A stretch of 64,000 nt of DNA from Halomonas denitrificans (GTDB lineage Bacteria; Pseudomonadota; Gammaproteobacteria; Pseudomonadales; Halomonadaceae). Location of the stretch: contig NZ_PYVX01000007.1 in assembly GCF_003056305.1 (NCBI RefSeq), forward strand, positions 100,559-164,558, given 5' to 3'. Position 1 is the first letter of the stretch. Every line of letters starts with the position of its first letter. A model generated the notes under the pieces. It had not been told where the DNA came from. It was given only the letters and a program-made list of their open reading frames with translations, and did not search any database. Of the stretch, positions 8,049-18,620 are shown piece by piece. A program made the position numbers and the translations under genes.

Positions 8049-8495
8049 ATGTTTCTCGACAATCGCCAGGTGGCGATGGACAGTGCCCTCGAGGCGATGG
8101 CCGACAGCATCGATTATTTCCAGGACAATCTCGAGCGCCTGCATCCGGCGCTGCGCGATAGCCTGAAGCCCCACTACGAGGCGCGCAGCCGATCGATGCA
8201 GAAGCTGCAGGAGCTGTCGCGCAAGCACCTCAACCTGCTGCCCCGCGACGCCGATGTCGAACGCGATGATTACATGTGGCTGTGGAGCCGCCTGAAGAGC
8301 TTCGTCGGCAACGAGAGTCTGGTGGTCATCGGCGAGCTCCTCGAACAGGAGCGGGTACTGATGCAGGCCCTCTCCACGCTCTTCACCCACCCCCTGCCGG
8401 AGCCGCTCGAGCCGGTCATCGAGGAGTGCTGGAAGGGCTGTCGGTCGCTGATTCGCGAGCTGTATCGCCTGCAGAAGAAGCGCCAGAAACGCTGA
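8049..8495 (+). CDS. Helical protein of unknown function (148 residues)
   Basis: The protein is almost entirely alpha-helical by composition, with charged and leucine-rich segments (ALEAMADSIDYFQDNLERLH; LVVIGELLEQERVLMQAL) and a basic tail KKRQKR. There is no signal peptide or membrane segment, and I recognise no family; a four-helix-bundle fold is my inference. A strong GGAGGTGA ribosome binding site lies six bases before the ATG. It is about 110 bases after rimK in the same direction, so it could be co-transcribed. Its last 80 bases overlap the convergent sanA gene. Confidence 0.7.
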   Translation: MFLDNRQVAMDSALEAMADSIDYFQDNLERLHPALRDSLKPHYEARSRSMQKLQELSRKHLNLLPRDADVERDDYMWLWSRLKSFVGNESLVVIGELLEQERVLMQALSTLFTHPLPEPLEPVIEECWKGCRSLIRELYRLQKKRQKR

Positions 8496-9198
8496 ACATC
8501 CCCGGCGGCAGCAGCAGCCGTTCGCGCTCCGCCGGCGTGATGTCCAGCGGCTCGAGCGGGCCCAGGAAGTGCGGCTCGCGCCCCCACAGGTAGAGATCCC
8601 CCAGGGTGGCCACCCGCGCCACCCACTCGCGCAGCTTGAGCCGCCAGAGCCCCGCCTCCGCGCGCTCCGGCGCCGCACAGCCGCGCACCTCCAGGCCCAG
8701 CGCCTCGCCGATGAACAGCGCCCGCGGCAGATGCCAGTCCTGGGTGATCAGCAGCGCGCGCTTCACGCCGAACACGTCCCGCGCCCGCGCCAGGGTGTCG
8801 AAGGTGCTAAAGCCGGCGTAGTCCAGGGTCATGTCCACGTCGCGCACGTCGCGGCCGCGCAGGTCGCGCCACATGGTCACCGGCTCGTTGTAGTAGCGGG
8901 TGCTGTTGTCGCCCGAGATCAGCAGGTGATCGACCCGGCCCTGGTGGATCAGCCGGGCGGCGGCCTCCATGCGCCCCTCGAAGTGGGGGTTACGGCTGCC
9001 GCTGCGCGTCCAGTGGGAGGTGCCGAAGACGATGCCCACCGGCTCGCGGACGCACTGCGCGGAGACCGGCTCGATGCGCCCCACGGTGCGCCCCAGGACG
9101 TAGGCGTTGGCGAGCACGAACAGCAGCAACGCCAGGAGCGCGAGCGCTCCCAGCGTCATCAGTACTCCCTTGCAGACCGTCCAGAGTGACAGGCGCAT
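8416..9198 (-). CDS. sanA: SanA/YdcF-like DUF218 membrane-anchored protein
   Basis: The 260-residue protein has an N-terminal membrane anchor (about residues 14-32) followed by a DUF218 domain: GIVFGTSHWTRSGSRNPHFEGRMEAA, LLISGDNSTRYYNEP and LLITQDWHLPRALFIGEALG match SanA, an envelope protein linked to vancomycin resistance and peptidoglycan barrier integrity in enterobacteria. It starts 20 bases after the sufT stop, so it can be transcribed by read-through from the suf operon. Its C-terminal tail beyond about residue 235 is Ser/Ala-rich and overlaps the convergent gene at 8049-8495 by 80 bases. Confidence 0.82.
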   Translation of the reverse strand: MRLSLWTVCKGVLMTLGALALLALLLFVLANAYVLGRTVGRIEPVSAQCVREPVGIVFGTSHWTRSGSRNPHFEGRMEAAARLIHQGRVDHLLISGDNSTRYYNEPVTMWRDLRGRDVRDVDMTLDYAGFSTFDTLARARDVFGVKRALLITQDWHLPRALFIGEALGLEVRGCAAPERAEAGLWRLKLREWVARVATLGDLYLWGREPHFLGPLEPLDITPAERERLLLPPGMFSVSGASSAGDTARESATDSPSSTPR

Positions 9199-9218
9199 GG
9201 ATCTCCCCGGCGCAACCG

Positions 9219-9791
9219 CTAGAACATGCCCAGTTCCAGCTTCGCTTCGTCGCTCATCATCTCACGACTCCAGGGGGGATCGAACACGATCTCGGTATGC
9301 ACCTTGCTGATCTGCGGGGCGCCGAGGATCTTGTTGCGGGCGTCGGCGGCGATCACGTCGCCCATGCCGCAGCCCGGGGCGGTCAGGGTCATGCGGATGG
9401 TGACGATGCGCTCGCCGCTGATCAGCCGCTCGATGCGACAGCCGTAGACCAGGCCCAGGTCGACGATGTTGACCGGGATCTCGGGGTCGAAGCAGGTGCG
9501 CAGCTGGTCCCAGACGAACTGCTCGATCTCCTCCTCCGAGGCCGACTCGGGCAGCGTCGGGCGCGGCAGCGCCTCCAGGCCCAGGGCATCCAGGTTGGCG
9601 CCCTCGATCAGGTAGAGGCGCCCCTCGAACCCCACGCTGACCGTGCTGCCCTTGGCCTGCATCACGCTGACGATGCTGTCCTCGGCCAGGGTCACGGTCT
9701 TGCCGAAGGGGATGGAGATCGCCGCCACGTCACGCTGCAGGGGCAGCTCCTGGCCCTTGTGCAGGGTGGCTATCTGCTCGATATCGCTCAT
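9219..9791 (-). CDS. sufT: SufT-type Fe-S assembly protein (DUF59/MIP18 domain)
   Basis: The 190-residue protein has an N-terminal SufT-specific part (GQELPLQRDVAAISIPFG; GSTVSVGFEGRLYLIEGANLDALG) and a C-terminal DUF59 domain with DPEIPVNIVDLGLVYG and the conserved cysteine in TLTAPGCGMGDVI. SufT is an auxiliary maturation factor used mainly under high Fe-S demand. It is the last suf gene, 18 bases after sufS, which supports the call. Without this N-terminal half, DUF59 proteins may instead belong to phenylacetate or Mrp systems, which does not fit here. Confidence 0.93.
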   Translation of the reverse strand: MSDIEQIATLHKGQELPLQRDVAAISIPFGKTVTLAEDSIVSVMQAKGSTVSVGFEGRLYLIEGANLDALGLEALPRPTLPESASEEEIEQFVWDQLRTCFDPEIPVNIVDLGLVYGCRIERLISGERIVTIRMTLTAPGCGMGDVIAADARNKILGAPQISKVHTEIVFDPPWSREMMSDEAKLELGMF

Positions 9792-9809
9792 GTCGCTCCT
9801 TGATAGGCC

Positions 9810-11051
9810 TCAGCGCAGCATGCCGACGACGCGGTCGAGCCCCTCGATGAAGACGTCGATCTCCTCGGGGGTGTTGTAGGCGGCGAAGGAGGCGCGGCAG
9901 GTCGCGTCCACGCCGAACCAGGACAGCAGCGGCTGGGCGCAGTGGTGGCCGGTACGGATCGCCACGCCGAGCTGATCGATCAGCAGGCCGATGTCCTGGG
10001 AGTGGGCGCCGTCGACCACGAAGGAGAGCACGCCGGCCTTCTCCGGCGCGGTGCCCAGGATGCGCAGCCCCTCGATGCCGGCCACGCCCTCGGTGGCGTG
10101 CTCGAGCAGCCGCGCCTCCCAGGCGCCGATCAGCGGCAGGCCGATGTCGCCGACCCACTGGAGGGCCCGCCCCAGGGCAATCACCTCGGCGATGGCCGGG
10201 GTGCCCGCCTCGAACTTGTGCGGGATGTCGGCGAAGGTGGTCGGCGCCTCGAGGGAGACCGTCTTGATCATCTCGCCGCCGCCCTGCCAGGGCGGCATCG
10301 CCTCGAGCAGTTCGGCGCGACCGTAGAGCACGCCGACGCCGGTGGGCCCGTAGACCTTGTGGCCGGAGAAGGCGTAGAAGTCGGCGCCGATGGCCTGGAC
10401 GTCGATGGCCTGGTGGGGCGCGGCCTGGGCGCCGTCGACCAGGATGCGGGCGCCGTGCTCATGGGCCACGCGGGCCATCTCGGCCACCGGGTTGACGGTG
10501 CCGAAGGCGTTGGAGATGTGGTTCACCGCAACCAGCTTGGTGCGCTCGGTGAACAGATCGCGGTAGGCCGCGAGGTCCAGCGCGCCACGCTCATCGACCG
10601 GGATCACCTTGATGGTGAAGCCGAGCTCGCCGGCCAGCAGCTGCCAGGGCACGATGTTGGAGTGGTGCTCGAGACGCGAGATCAGCACCTCGTCGCCGGC
10701 CTTGAGGTTGGCCCGCCCCCAGCTGTTCGCCACCAGGTTGATCGCCTCGGTGGTGCCGCGGGTGAAGACGATCTCGCGGTGGTCGGCGGCGTTCAAAAAG
10801 GCGCGCACCGTCTCGCGCGTGCCCTCGAAGGCCGCGGTGGCCTCGTCGGCCAGGGTATGCAGGCCGCGGTGGATGTTGGCGTTGTACCGACCGTAGTAGT
10901 CGTCGAACACCTCGATCACCTGGCGCGGCGTCTGGCTGGTCGCGGCATTGTCCAGGTAGACGAGCGGCTTGCCGTGGACCTCCCGATCGAGGATCGGGAA
11001 GTCGCGGCGCAGCTTCGCCACGTCCAGCGTCAGGTCGCTGAAATCGGCCAT
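9810..11051 (-). CDS. sufS: Cysteine desulfurase SufS
   Basis: The 413-residue PLP enzyme shows the class V aminotransferase fold: N-terminal YLDNAATSQTPRQVIEV, the PLP lysine in YAFSGHKVYGPTGVGVLYG, and the persulfide-forming cysteine in RTGHHCAQPLLSWFG, in the short-loop arrangement typical of SufS rather than IscS. It strips sulfur from cysteine for cluster assembly on SufBCD. Group II desulfurases normally need SufE or SufU as acceptor; neither is encoded in this operon. It starts three bases after sufD ends, so the two are translationally linked. Confidence 0.96.
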   Translation of the reverse strand: MADFSDLTLDVAKLRRDFPILDREVHGKPLVYLDNAATSQTPRQVIEVFDDYYGRYNANIHRGLHTLADEATAAFEGTRETVRAFLNAADHREIVFTRGTTEAINLVANSWGRANLKAGDEVLISRLEHHSNIVPWQLLAGELGFTIKVIPVDERGALDLAAYRDLFTERTKLVAVNHISNAFGTVNPVAEMARVAHEHGARILVDGAQAAPHQAIDVQAIGADFYAFSGHKVYGPTGVGVLYGRAELLEAMPPWQGGGEMIKTVSLEAPTTFADIPHKFEAGTPAIAEVIALGRALQWVGDIGLPLIGAWEARLLEHATEGVAGIEGLRILGTAPEKAGVLSFVVDGAHSQDIGLLIDQLGVAIRTGHHCAQPLLSWFGVDATCRASFAAYNTPEEIDVFIEGLDRVVGMLR

Positions 11052-11054
11052 CGC

Positions 11055-12404
11055 TTACTCCTCGTTCAGGGCCACGGCCGCTTCCACCAGGCCGGCCAGG
11101 TGGAAACGCTCGGGCAGCTTGCCGGCCACGGCCAGCTCGACCCGCTCGGCCACGGCGTCGAGGTCCACCTGCTCCATCACCTCGCCGGCGAAGGCCAGGG
11201 TCAACAGGCCCCGGGCCGTCTGCTCGTCGATGCCGCGGGTGCGCAGGGCGAACACCGCCTCCTCGTCGAGCTGGCCGGTGGTGCTGCCGTGGGAGCACTT
11301 GACGTCGTCGGCGTAGATCTCGAGCTCGGGCTTGGTGTCGATCTCGGCGCGGTCGGAGAGCAGCAGGTTGGCGTTGCTCTGGTAGCCCTCGATCTGCTGG
11401 CTGTCGCGCTTGACCATCACCTTGCCGTTGAACACGCCATGGGCGCGGTCGTCGAGAATGCCCTTGTAGTTCTCGTTGGAGTAGGTGCGCGGCGCGTTGT
11501 GGTTGACCAGGGTGTGGTTGTCCACGTGCTGGCGCCCCTGGCCGTAGAACAGGCCGTAGAGGTTGGCCTCGGCGCCCTGGCCGTTGAGCTCGGCCACCAG
11601 GTCGTTACGCACCAGGCCGCCGCCCAGATTGAGGTTGAAGGAGGTGTAGCGGCTATCGCGGGCCTGCTCGACGTGGATGCTGGCCACGTGCAGGTCCTGG
11701 AGCGCGGCCTCCTGCAGCTTGTAGTGGGTGAGGATGGCGCCGCGCTCGAGGATGATCTCCTCGACCAGGTTGGTGAAGTTGGCGGCGCCGTCCTCGCCCA
11801 CGTGATGCTCGATCACCGTGGCCTCGCTGCGCCCGGCCATCTCGACCAGGATGCGCGGGTGGCTCATCACCGCCTGCTCGCCTGCCCGGGAGAGGAACTG
11901 CAGCACGATGGGCTTCTCGACCACGGTGCCCGGCGCCAGGCGCAGCACGGCGCCCTCCTCCATGAAGGCGGTGTTGAGCGCGGCGAAGGAGGAGAAGTCG
12001 ACGCCGGTCAGCCGGCCCAGCGGACCGCCCACGGCCTCGTGGTTCTCCTCCAGCGCCGCCGAGAGCGGCAACAGATGCACGCCCTGGGGCAGCGCGTCGA
12101 GCTGCGACAGGGCCGGGGCGAAGACACCGTCGACGAAGGTCAGGCGGTGCGCCTCCATCGGCAGCGTCAGCGCCGCCGCGCTGGCGGGCGAGAAGTCGGC
12201 GTTCTCGGCCAGGGCGAAGTCGCCCCGGGCGATGACGCGCACGTCGGTGTACTTCCAGGCCTCGACCCGGCGATGGGGAAAGCCCATGGCCTCGAAGCGC
12301 GCGGCGCCCGCCTGGCGCCGAGCGGCGATCCAGGTGGGTTCCGGCCCCCGCGCTTCGTTGCGCTCGGCCAGGCGGTCGAGGAAGGTCTTCACGTCATCAC
12401 TCAT
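11055..12404 (-). CDS. sufD: Fe-S cluster scaffold subunit SufD
   Basis: The 449-residue protein matches SufD: conserved C-terminal beta-helix segment with [39 protein letters not shown], and [20 protein letters not shown]. It forms the SufBC2D complex that builds clusters. The gene overlaps the sufC stop by four bases (ATGA arrangement), indicating translational coupling. Length is normal for the family. Confidence 0.95.
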   Translation of the reverse strand: MSDDVKTFLDRLAERNEARGPEPTWIAARRQAGAARFEAMGFPHRRVEAWKYTDVRVIARGDFALAENADFSPASAAALTLPMEAHRLTFVDGVFAPALSQLDALPQGVHLLPLSAALEENHEAVGGPLGRLTGVDFSSFAALNTAFMEEGAVLRLAPGTVVEKPIVLQFLSRAGEQAVMSHPRILVEMAGRSEATVIEHHVGEDGAANFTNLVEEIILERGAILTHYKLQEAALQDLHVASIHVEQARDSRYTSFNLNLGGGLVRNDLVAELNGQGAEANLYGLFYGQGRQHVDNHTLVNHNAPRTYSNENYKGILDDRAHGVFNGKVMVKRDSQQIEGYQSNANLLLSDRAEIDTKPELEIYADDVKCSHGSTTGQLDEEAVFALRTRGIDEQTARGLLTLAFAGEVMEQVDLDAVAERVELAVAGKLPERFHLAGLVEAAVALNEE

Positions 12405-13153
12405 GCCGCGGACTCCTCCTGCACCCAGTCATAGCCACGGCTCTCGAGCTCGAGGGCGAGCGCGGCGTCGCCGCTCTTGACGATGCGGCCGTCGACCAGC
12501 ACGTGGACCCGGTCCGGCACGATGTAGTCGAGCAGGCGCTGGTAGTGGGTCACCAGCAGGATGGCGCGGTCCTCGGCGCGCAGGGAGTTGACGCCCTCGG
12601 CCACCACCTTCATGGCGTCGATGTCGAGGCCGGAGTCGATCTCGTCGAGCATGGCGAGGCGCGGCTCGAGCACCAGCATCTGCAGGATCTCGTTACGCTT
12701 CTTCTCGCCGCCGGAGAAGCCCTCGTTGACGGCCCGCTGCAGGAAGCTGGTGTCCATCTTCATGGCCGCCACCTTCTCCTTGATCAGCTTCATGAACTCC
12801 GGCGCCGGGATCTCGCCCAGCCCCTCGGCCTCGCGCTTGGCGTTCAGTGCCGCCTTGAGCAGGTAGATGTTCTTCACCCCCGGGATCTCCACCGGGTACT
12901 GGAAGCCCAGCAGCAGGCCGGCGCGGGCGCGCTCCTCGATCTCCATCTCCAGCACGTCCTGGCCCTCGAAGGTGATCGAGCCCTGGGTCACCTCGTAGCC
13001 GTCCTTGCCGGCGATCACCGCCGAGAGGGTCGACTTGCCGGCCCCGTTGGGGCCCATGATGGCGTGGACCTCACCGGCGTTGATGGTCAGGGTGAGGCCC
13101 TTGAGGATCTCGGAACCCTCGACCGTGACGTGCAGATCCTTGACTTCGAGCAT
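12401..13153 (-). CDS. sufC: Fe-S assembly ATPase SufC
   Basis: The 250-residue ABC-type ATPase has Walker [10 protein letters not shown], the family-specific signature [11 protein letters not shown], and Walker B plus extension [16 protein letters not shown]. These are diagnostic for SufC, which drives SufBC2D conformational change. It lies between sufB and sufD. The gap from sufB (103 bases) is unusually long for this otherwise tightly packed operon. Confidence 0.97.
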   Translation of the reverse strand: MLEVKDLHVTVEGSEILKGLTLTINAGEVHAIMGPNGAGKSTLSAVIAGKDGYEVTQGSITFEGQDVLEMEIEERARAGLLLGFQYPVEIPGVKNIYLLKAALNAKREAEGLGEIPAPEFMKLIKEKVAAMKMDTSFLQRAVNEGFSGGEKKRNEILQMLVLEPRLAMLDEIDSGLDIDAMKVVAEGVNSLRAEDRAILLVTHYQRLLDYIVPDRVHVLVDGRIVKSGDAALALELESRGYDWVQEESAA

Positions 13154-13256
13154 GTTGACTACCTTTGATTCGTGGTGAGCCGCCGGCGCGACTCCTTGAA
13201 TGTGTTGACCTTTTTGCGAACCCGGAGAAACGTGCAGGCGATGTGCCGCCGTTTAC

Positions 13257-14699
<1,443 letters not shown>

Positions 14700-14770
14700 G
14701 ATGTCTCCCCTCCCGGGCGGTTGGGTCGGCGAGCGCGGGCTCGCCTCGGGTAGTGAAATACTCGAGTGCG

Positions 14771-15232
14771 TCAGGCCTCGACGGCCAGACTCACGCTCTG
14801 AATGGGCAGCTGCACCGGCAGCTTGATCGGATTGGTATCGGCCAGGTGGGCCAGGGTGACGCTGTCGAGCAGGGTGCGGATGGCCAGCGAGACGCGCTGC
14901 CAGTTGTCGGCGACCCCGCAGGTGGCGGCCAGATCGCAGTCGCCACCAGCTTGGCTGCACTCGGTCATGGCCACGGGACCCTCGATGGCCGAGATGATGT
15001 CGCTGGCGGTGATTCGGGACGCCGGGCGCGCCAGCGAGTAGCCGCCCTGGGCGCCGCGGCGCGACTCCAGCAGCCCGGCGCGCACCAGCATCTTCAGCGT
15101 CTTGCTGACCGTGGGATGCGGCAGCTGGACCGCCTCGGCGAGCTCCGCCGCGGCATGGGGCTGCTCGGGGTGCCGGGCGATCTGCGCCATCACCACCGCC
15201 GCGTAGTCGGTCAGTCTGGAAAGCTTCAGCAA
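14771..15232 (-). CDS. Rrf2-family SUF system regulator, TTG start
   Basis: The 153-residue protein is an Rrf2/IscR-type winged-helix regulator of the gammaproteobacterial SUF type. The N-terminal [17 protein letters not shown] and [18 protein letters not shown] segments form the DNA-binding helices. Three cysteines (92, 99, 105 counting the start as 1) are spaced as in the Fe-S-binding loop of IscR, so it probably senses cluster status. No ATG fits the family start; TTG at 15232 has GGGGAG seven bases upstream and gives the expected N-terminus. It is the first gene of the suf operon and probably autoregulates it. Confidence 0.92.
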   Translation of the reverse strand: MLKLSRLTDYAAVVMAQIARHPEQPHAAAELAEAVQLPHPTVSKTLKMLVRAGLLESRRGAQGGYSLARPASRITASDIISAIEGPVAMTECSQAGGDCDLAATCGVADNWQRVSLAIRTLLDSVTLAHLADTNPIKLPVQLPIQSVSLAVEA

Positions 15233-15370
15233 GGCCTGACTCCCCGGGGTTCGACCCCCTCGTGTTTCGATTGGGGACCAGTTTAGTCCTGTATGAATTT
15301 GATGTGAAGCCCCGCCGCCCGGGAAGCCGCATAGCCGGCAGGATCGCGGCACGTTCGCCGCCATTCGATA

Positions 15371-15389
15371 AATAATGCCAATCATTCTC
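15371..15389 (-). promoter_or_regulatory. Candidate Fur box upstream of the suf operon
   Basis: AATAATGCCAATCATTCTC matches 15 of 19 positions of the Fur consensus GATAATGATAATCATTATC, with the central palindrome preserved. It lies 139 bases upstream of the regulator start and 76 bases upstream of the plus-strand small ORF at 15465, in the AT-richest stretch of the divergent intergenic region. Iron control of suf operons by Fur is established in several bacteria; here it is inferred from the site alone. Confidence 0.65.
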
Positions 15390-15464
15390 ATTTGATCGAC
15401 ACCCGATCTTTCCAGCGTCGCGGCACCTCGGTAGCATGACGCTGATCCCCTGGAGGCCGAGACG

Positions 15465-15605
15465 ATGACGACATCCTTCATGCTGCTGATCGGCGCGGCG
15501 CTGGCAGTGCTGGCCGCCCTGCACTGGCTGGTGTTTCGCCTGGTCAAGCGAGCGATCGCCCGTTCGGACGCGACCCGCCGGGACGATGGCCCGCGCCGCG
15601 ACTGA
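15465..15605 (+). CDS. Small single-span membrane peptide (46 residues)
   Basis: An ATG with GGAGG eight bases upstream opens a 46-codon frame. The peptide has a hydrophobic segment at residues 5-26 ([18 protein letters not shown] core) followed by a strongly basic, polar tail ending GPRRD, so it should insert as a single-span protein with the charged tail in the cytoplasm. It is divergent from the suf operon and shares the intergenic region containing the Fur box. I recognise no family. It ends 60 bases before the next plus-strand gene. Confidence 0.6.
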   Translation: MTTSFMLLIGAALAVLAALHWLVFRLVKRAIARSDATRRDDGPRRD

Positions 15606-15665
15606 GCGACGCGGCCACACGACCGGCGGCGCGTGGCGCCGCCCAGGAAGAGGACAGGAGAGACG

Positions 15666-16583
15666 ATGATGCGCGAGGCCCCCGTAGTGGTCTTCGGCGG
15701 CACCGGTTTTCTCGGTGGCGCCATCGTCCGGGAGCTGGTGGAGAGCGGTCGGTCGGTGCGCATCGCCGCCCGCCACCCGGCCCTGCCCGCCTGGGCCGAG
15801 GAGGGTGACGTCATCGAGCTCGCCACCGCCGACCTGCGTGACGAGCCGAGCGTGACCGCGGCGCTGGCGGGCGCCGGCGCCGTGGTGAACGCCGTCAGCC
15901 TCTACGTGGAGAGCCGCGAGGCGAGCTTCGAGGCGATCCACGTGACCGGCGCCGGCCGGCTGGCCCGCCTGGCCCGGGCAGCGGGCATCGCCCGGCTGGT
16001 GCAGGTCTCGGGAATCGGCGCCAGCCTCGACTCGCCCTCGGCCTATGTGCGGGCCCGCGCCCAAGGCGAGGCGGCGGTGCTCGACACCATGCCCAAGGCG
16101 ATCATCGTGCGCCCGAGCGTGATGTTCGGCCCCCGCGACGCCTTCCTCTCGGGCCTGGCGGGCCTCACCCGACTGCCGCTGATACCGCTGTTCGGGCGCG
16201 GCGAGACCCGGCTGCAGCCGGTGCACGTCAACGACGTCGCCCGGGCCATCGCCCAGCTCACCGGCCGCCCCAAGACCCCGCGACGCCTCTTCGAACTCGG
16301 CGGCCCCGAGGTACTGCGCTACCGCGAGCTCCTCGAGGCGCTGCTCGTTCACCTCGGGCGCTCACGCCCCCTGGTGCCGCTGCCCTTCCTGGCGTGGCGG
16401 CTCGCCGCGGCCCTGGCCCGCCCGCTGCCCGGGCCACCGCTGACCCGCGACCAGGTGATCCTGATGCAGGCCGACAACGTCGCCGACGCCGAGGTCGGCG
16501 GCTTTGCCGACCTCGGCATCCTGCCCCGCTCGCTGCGCGAGAGCCTGCCGAGCTGCCTGCCGACGGCACCGCCCCGGGGCTGA
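15666..16583 (+). CDS. NAD(P)-binding epimerase/NDUFA9-like SDR protein
   Basis: The 305-residue protein is an atypical short-chain dehydrogenase with the nucleotide-binding motif [16 protein letters not shown] near the start and the segments [42 protein letters not shown] and [17 protein letters not shown], matching complex I NDUFA9-like or NmrA-like proteins. Such proteins bind NAD(P)H and may act as quinone-pathway accessory reductases or sensors; the substrate is not evident. I chose ATG 15666 because AGGAGAG lies directly upstream; a second ATG follows immediately. It converges on the phnA-like gene, with only two bases between the stops. Confidence 0.8.
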   Translation: MMREAPVVVFGGTGFLGGAIVRELVESGRSVRIAARHPALPAWAEEGDVIELATADLRDEPSVTAALAGAGAVVNAVSLYVESREASFEAIHVTGAGRLARLARAAGIARLVQVSGIGASLDSPSAYVRARAQGEAAVLDTMPKAIIVRPSVMFGPRDAFLSGLAGLTRLPLIPLFGRGETRLQPVHVNDVARAIAQLTGRPKTPRRLFELGGPEVLRYRELLEALLVHLGRSRPLVPLPFLAWRLAAALARPLPGPPLTRDQVILMQADNVADAEVGGFADLGILPRSLRESLPSCLPTAPPRG

Positions 16584-16585
16584 CC

Positions 16586-16924
16586 TCAGGCCTTCTTGAC
16601 GAACATCGACTTGAGCTTCATCGGCCCGATGCCGTCGATCTTGCAGTCGATGTCGTGATCCCCGTCGACCAGGCGGATGTTCTTGACCTTGGTGCCGACC
16701 TTCACCACCGAGGAGGAGCCCTTGATCTTGAGGTCCTTGATCACCGTCACGGTGTCGCCGTCGGCCAGCGGGTTGCCGTTGGCATCGCGGATCACCGCCT
16801 CGTCCTCGCCCGCCGCCGCGGCATCCTTCGACCACTCGTGGCCGCACTCCGGGCAGACATATTGCATGCCGTCGTCGTAGGTGAACTCGGAGCCGCACTC
16901 GGGGCAGTTGGGCAGATCGCTCAT
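16586..16924 (-). CDS. PhnA/YjdM-family zinc-ribbon protein
   Basis: The 112-residue protein has an N-terminal zinc ribbon with two CPEC knuckles (NCPECGSEF and VCPECGHEW) and the C-terminal PhnA domain ([31 protein letters not shown] and a terminal KSMFVKKA). Despite the old name alkylphosphonate utilisation protein, the family's role in phosphonate use is doubtful, and no phn genes are nearby. I chose ATG 16924 over 16942 because it gives the family's usual start just before the zinc ribbon. Confidence 0.9.
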   Translation of the reverse strand: MSDLPNCPECGSEFTYDDGMQYVCPECGHEWSKDAAAAGEDEAVIRDANGNPLADGDTVTVIKDLKIKGSSSVVKVGTKVKNIRLVDGDHDIDCKIDGIGPMKLKSMFVKKA

Positions 16925-17061
16925 CGCTGATGTCCTGGGCAATGGAAAGAGGCGGGAAGCCTACACCCAGCGACCGCGCCGCTCCAGTCGCGCCATCGCC
17001 CCGACGCGCGCGTGGCGGTATGCTCCCGGGGTGGATTCCCGGAACGATGAGGAGAGGCTGG

Positions 17062-18003
17062 ATGAAGATCGCGATCATGGGCAGCGGCGGCGTGGGCGGC
17101 TACTTCGGCGCCCGCCTGGCGCAGGCCGGGGAGGACGTCACCTTCATCGCCCGCGGCGAGCACCTCGCGGCGATCCGTCGCGACGGCCTCGCCGTGTCGA
17201 GCGTCGAGGGCGACGTGACCATCGCGCCGGCCAGCGCCAGCGATGCACCGCGAAAGGTGGGCATCCAGGAGGCGGTGATCGTGGCGGTGAAGGCCTGGCA
17301 GGTCCGTGAGGCCGCCGAGGCGATCCATCCGATGGTCGGCCCCGCCACCCTGGTGCTGCCTCTGGAGAACGGCGTGGAGGCCGCTGACACCCTGACCGAG
17401 GTCCTCGGCGAGGCCGGCGTGCTCGACGGCCTGTGCGGAATCCTCGCCTGGCGGGAGGGCCCGGGCCGGATTCGTCATGCCGGCGTCTCCCCCTTCGTGC
17501 GCCTGGGCCCCCGTCGTCCCGATCAGGCCGAGGGCGCACGGCGCCTGCAGGCCGTGCTGGACCGCGCCCCTGGCGTGCGTGCCGAGATCCCCGACGACAT
17601 CCAGGCCGCGGTCTGGAGCAAGTTCCAGTTCATCTGTGCGATGAGCGGCATCGGCGCCATCACCCGGGCCCCCCTCGGGGTGACCCGCACCCTTGCCGAG
17701 ACTCGCTCGCTGACCGAGCAGCTGCTCGCCGAGATAGAGGCGGTGGCCCGTGCCCGGGGCGTGGCCCTGCCGGAGGACGCCGTGGAGCGTGCCATGGCGT
17801 TCATCGACGCGATGCCGGCCGAGAGCACGGCCTCCATGCAGCGTGACATCATGGCGGGTCGGCCCTCCGAGCTGGAGTCCCAGAACGGCGCGGTGGTGCG
17901 GCTCGGTCGGGAGGCCGGCATCGACACCCCGGTCAACGCCATGATCCATGCCGCCCTGCTGCCCCAGGAGCGGGCGGCACGAGGAGACGGGGAAACCGGG
18001 TAG
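17062..18003 (+). CDS. 2-dehydropantoate 2-reductase family protein
   Basis: The 313-residue protein begins MKIAIMGSGGVGGYFGARLA, the Rossmann motif of the ketopantoate reductase family, and contains AVKAWQVREAAEAI, LENGVEAADTL, and the C-terminal domain with WSKFQFICAMSGIGAITRAP and the SMQRDIMAGRPSELESQNG active-site region. PanE reduces ketopantoate to pantoate with NADPH for coenzyme A synthesis. Bacteria often carry several paralogues, so pantothenate synthesis is probable but not certain. GGAGAG lies seven bases before the chosen ATG. It is divergent from phnA and converges on gloA. Confidence 0.85.
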   Translation: MKIAIMGSGGVGGYFGARLAQAGEDVTFIARGEHLAAIRRDGLAVSSVEGDVTIAPASASDAPRKVGIQEAVIVAVKAWQVREAAEAIHPMVGPATLVLPLENGVEAADTLTEVLGEAGVLDGLCGILAWREGPGRIRHAGVSPFVRLGPRRPDQAEGARRLQAVLDRAPGVRAEIPDDIQAAVWSKFQFICAMSGIGAITRAPLGVTRTLAETRSLTEQLLAEIEAVARARGVALPEDAVERAMAFIDAMPAESTASMQRDIMAGRPSELESQNGAVVRLGREAGIDTPVNAMIHAALLPQERAARGDGETG

Positions 18004-18011
18004 GCCGGTGC

Positions 18012-18545
18012 TCAGTCGCCCAGGGCGGAGAGCCGGTCGGCCTGGACGACCTCAATCCAGTAGCCGTCGACGTCCTTGACGAACACCACGTCCTTCATCT
18101 TGCCCTGGTCGGAGCGCTTGACGAACTCCACCTGGTTGGCGTCGAACCAGGCCTCGGCCGCCTCCAGGTCCGGCACCGAGAAGCAGATGTGGCCGAAGCC
18201 CTGCGGTTCGGCATTGCCGTCGTGGTAGATCCGCCCCTCCTGGCCCTCGGTTCCCCAGTTGTGGGTCAACTCCAGCACGCCGCGCTGGCTGAAGGTCCAG
18301 ACGGTGCGCTCGCCCGTCTCCTCGGGAACGGTCTCGCCGGCTTCCGGACGGGCCAGGAAGTAGAGCGAGAACTGCATCGCCTCGAAGTCGAGCCTGCGCA
18401 GCACCCTCATGCCGAACACCCGGGTATAGAAGCTCAGCGACGCCTCGGGGTCCTTGATCCTGAGCATGGTGTGGTTGAGGCGAAAGCCGTCGGCCTCGGG
18501 GGGCGGCACCTGGACGCCGGGATACTGCTCACCTGCAAAGCTCAT
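18012..18545 (-). CDS. gloA: Lactoylglutathione lyase (glyoxalase I)
   Basis: The 177-residue protein matches the long form of GloA found in Pseudomonas and eukaryotes: FRLNHTMLRIKDPEASLSFY, LELTHNWGTE, GFGHICFSVPDLE and FVKDVDGYWIEVVQ. The metal ligands are the histidine in LNHTM, the glutamate in LELTHN, the histidine in FGHIC and the glutamate in YWIEV. It converts the methylglyoxal-glutathione adduct to S-lactoylglutathione. The stop lies 75 bases downstream of the GMC dehydrogenase operon on the same strand, so read-through is possible. Confidence 0.94.
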   Translation of the reverse strand: MSFAGEQYPGVQVPPPEADGFRLNHTMLRIKDPEASLSFYTRVFGMRVLRRLDFEAMQFSLYFLARPEAGETVPEETGERTVWTFSQRGVLELTHNWGTEGQEGRIYHDGNAEPQGFGHICFSVPDLEAAEAWFDANQVEFVKRSDQGKMKDVVFVKDVDGYWIEVVQADRLSALGD

Positions 18546-18620
18546 ATCGCAACTCCTTGATCGATAACCTATGAGGGACGAGAGACGCGCCCGCTCCTCC
18601 GGGCGCGTCCCGTGACCGCA

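Noticed and set aside
6861..8678. A 605-codon minus-strand frame opposite rimB and rimK
   Set aside because: It is antisense to well-supported rimB, rimK and the helical-protein genes and has composition typical of a shadow frame.
9942..12434. An 830-codon plus-strand open frame opposite sufS and sufD
   Set aside because: Its translation is a Gly/His/Val-rich antisense shadow. The minus strand encodes unmistakable SufS and SufD with coupled starts.
14700..16352. Open frame extending sufB by over 500 codons on the minus strand
   Set aside because: The extra part covers the Rrf2 regulator and the epimerase gene in other frames, with no family-like sequence. The ATG at 14699 has a strong ribosome binding site and gives the normal SufB length.
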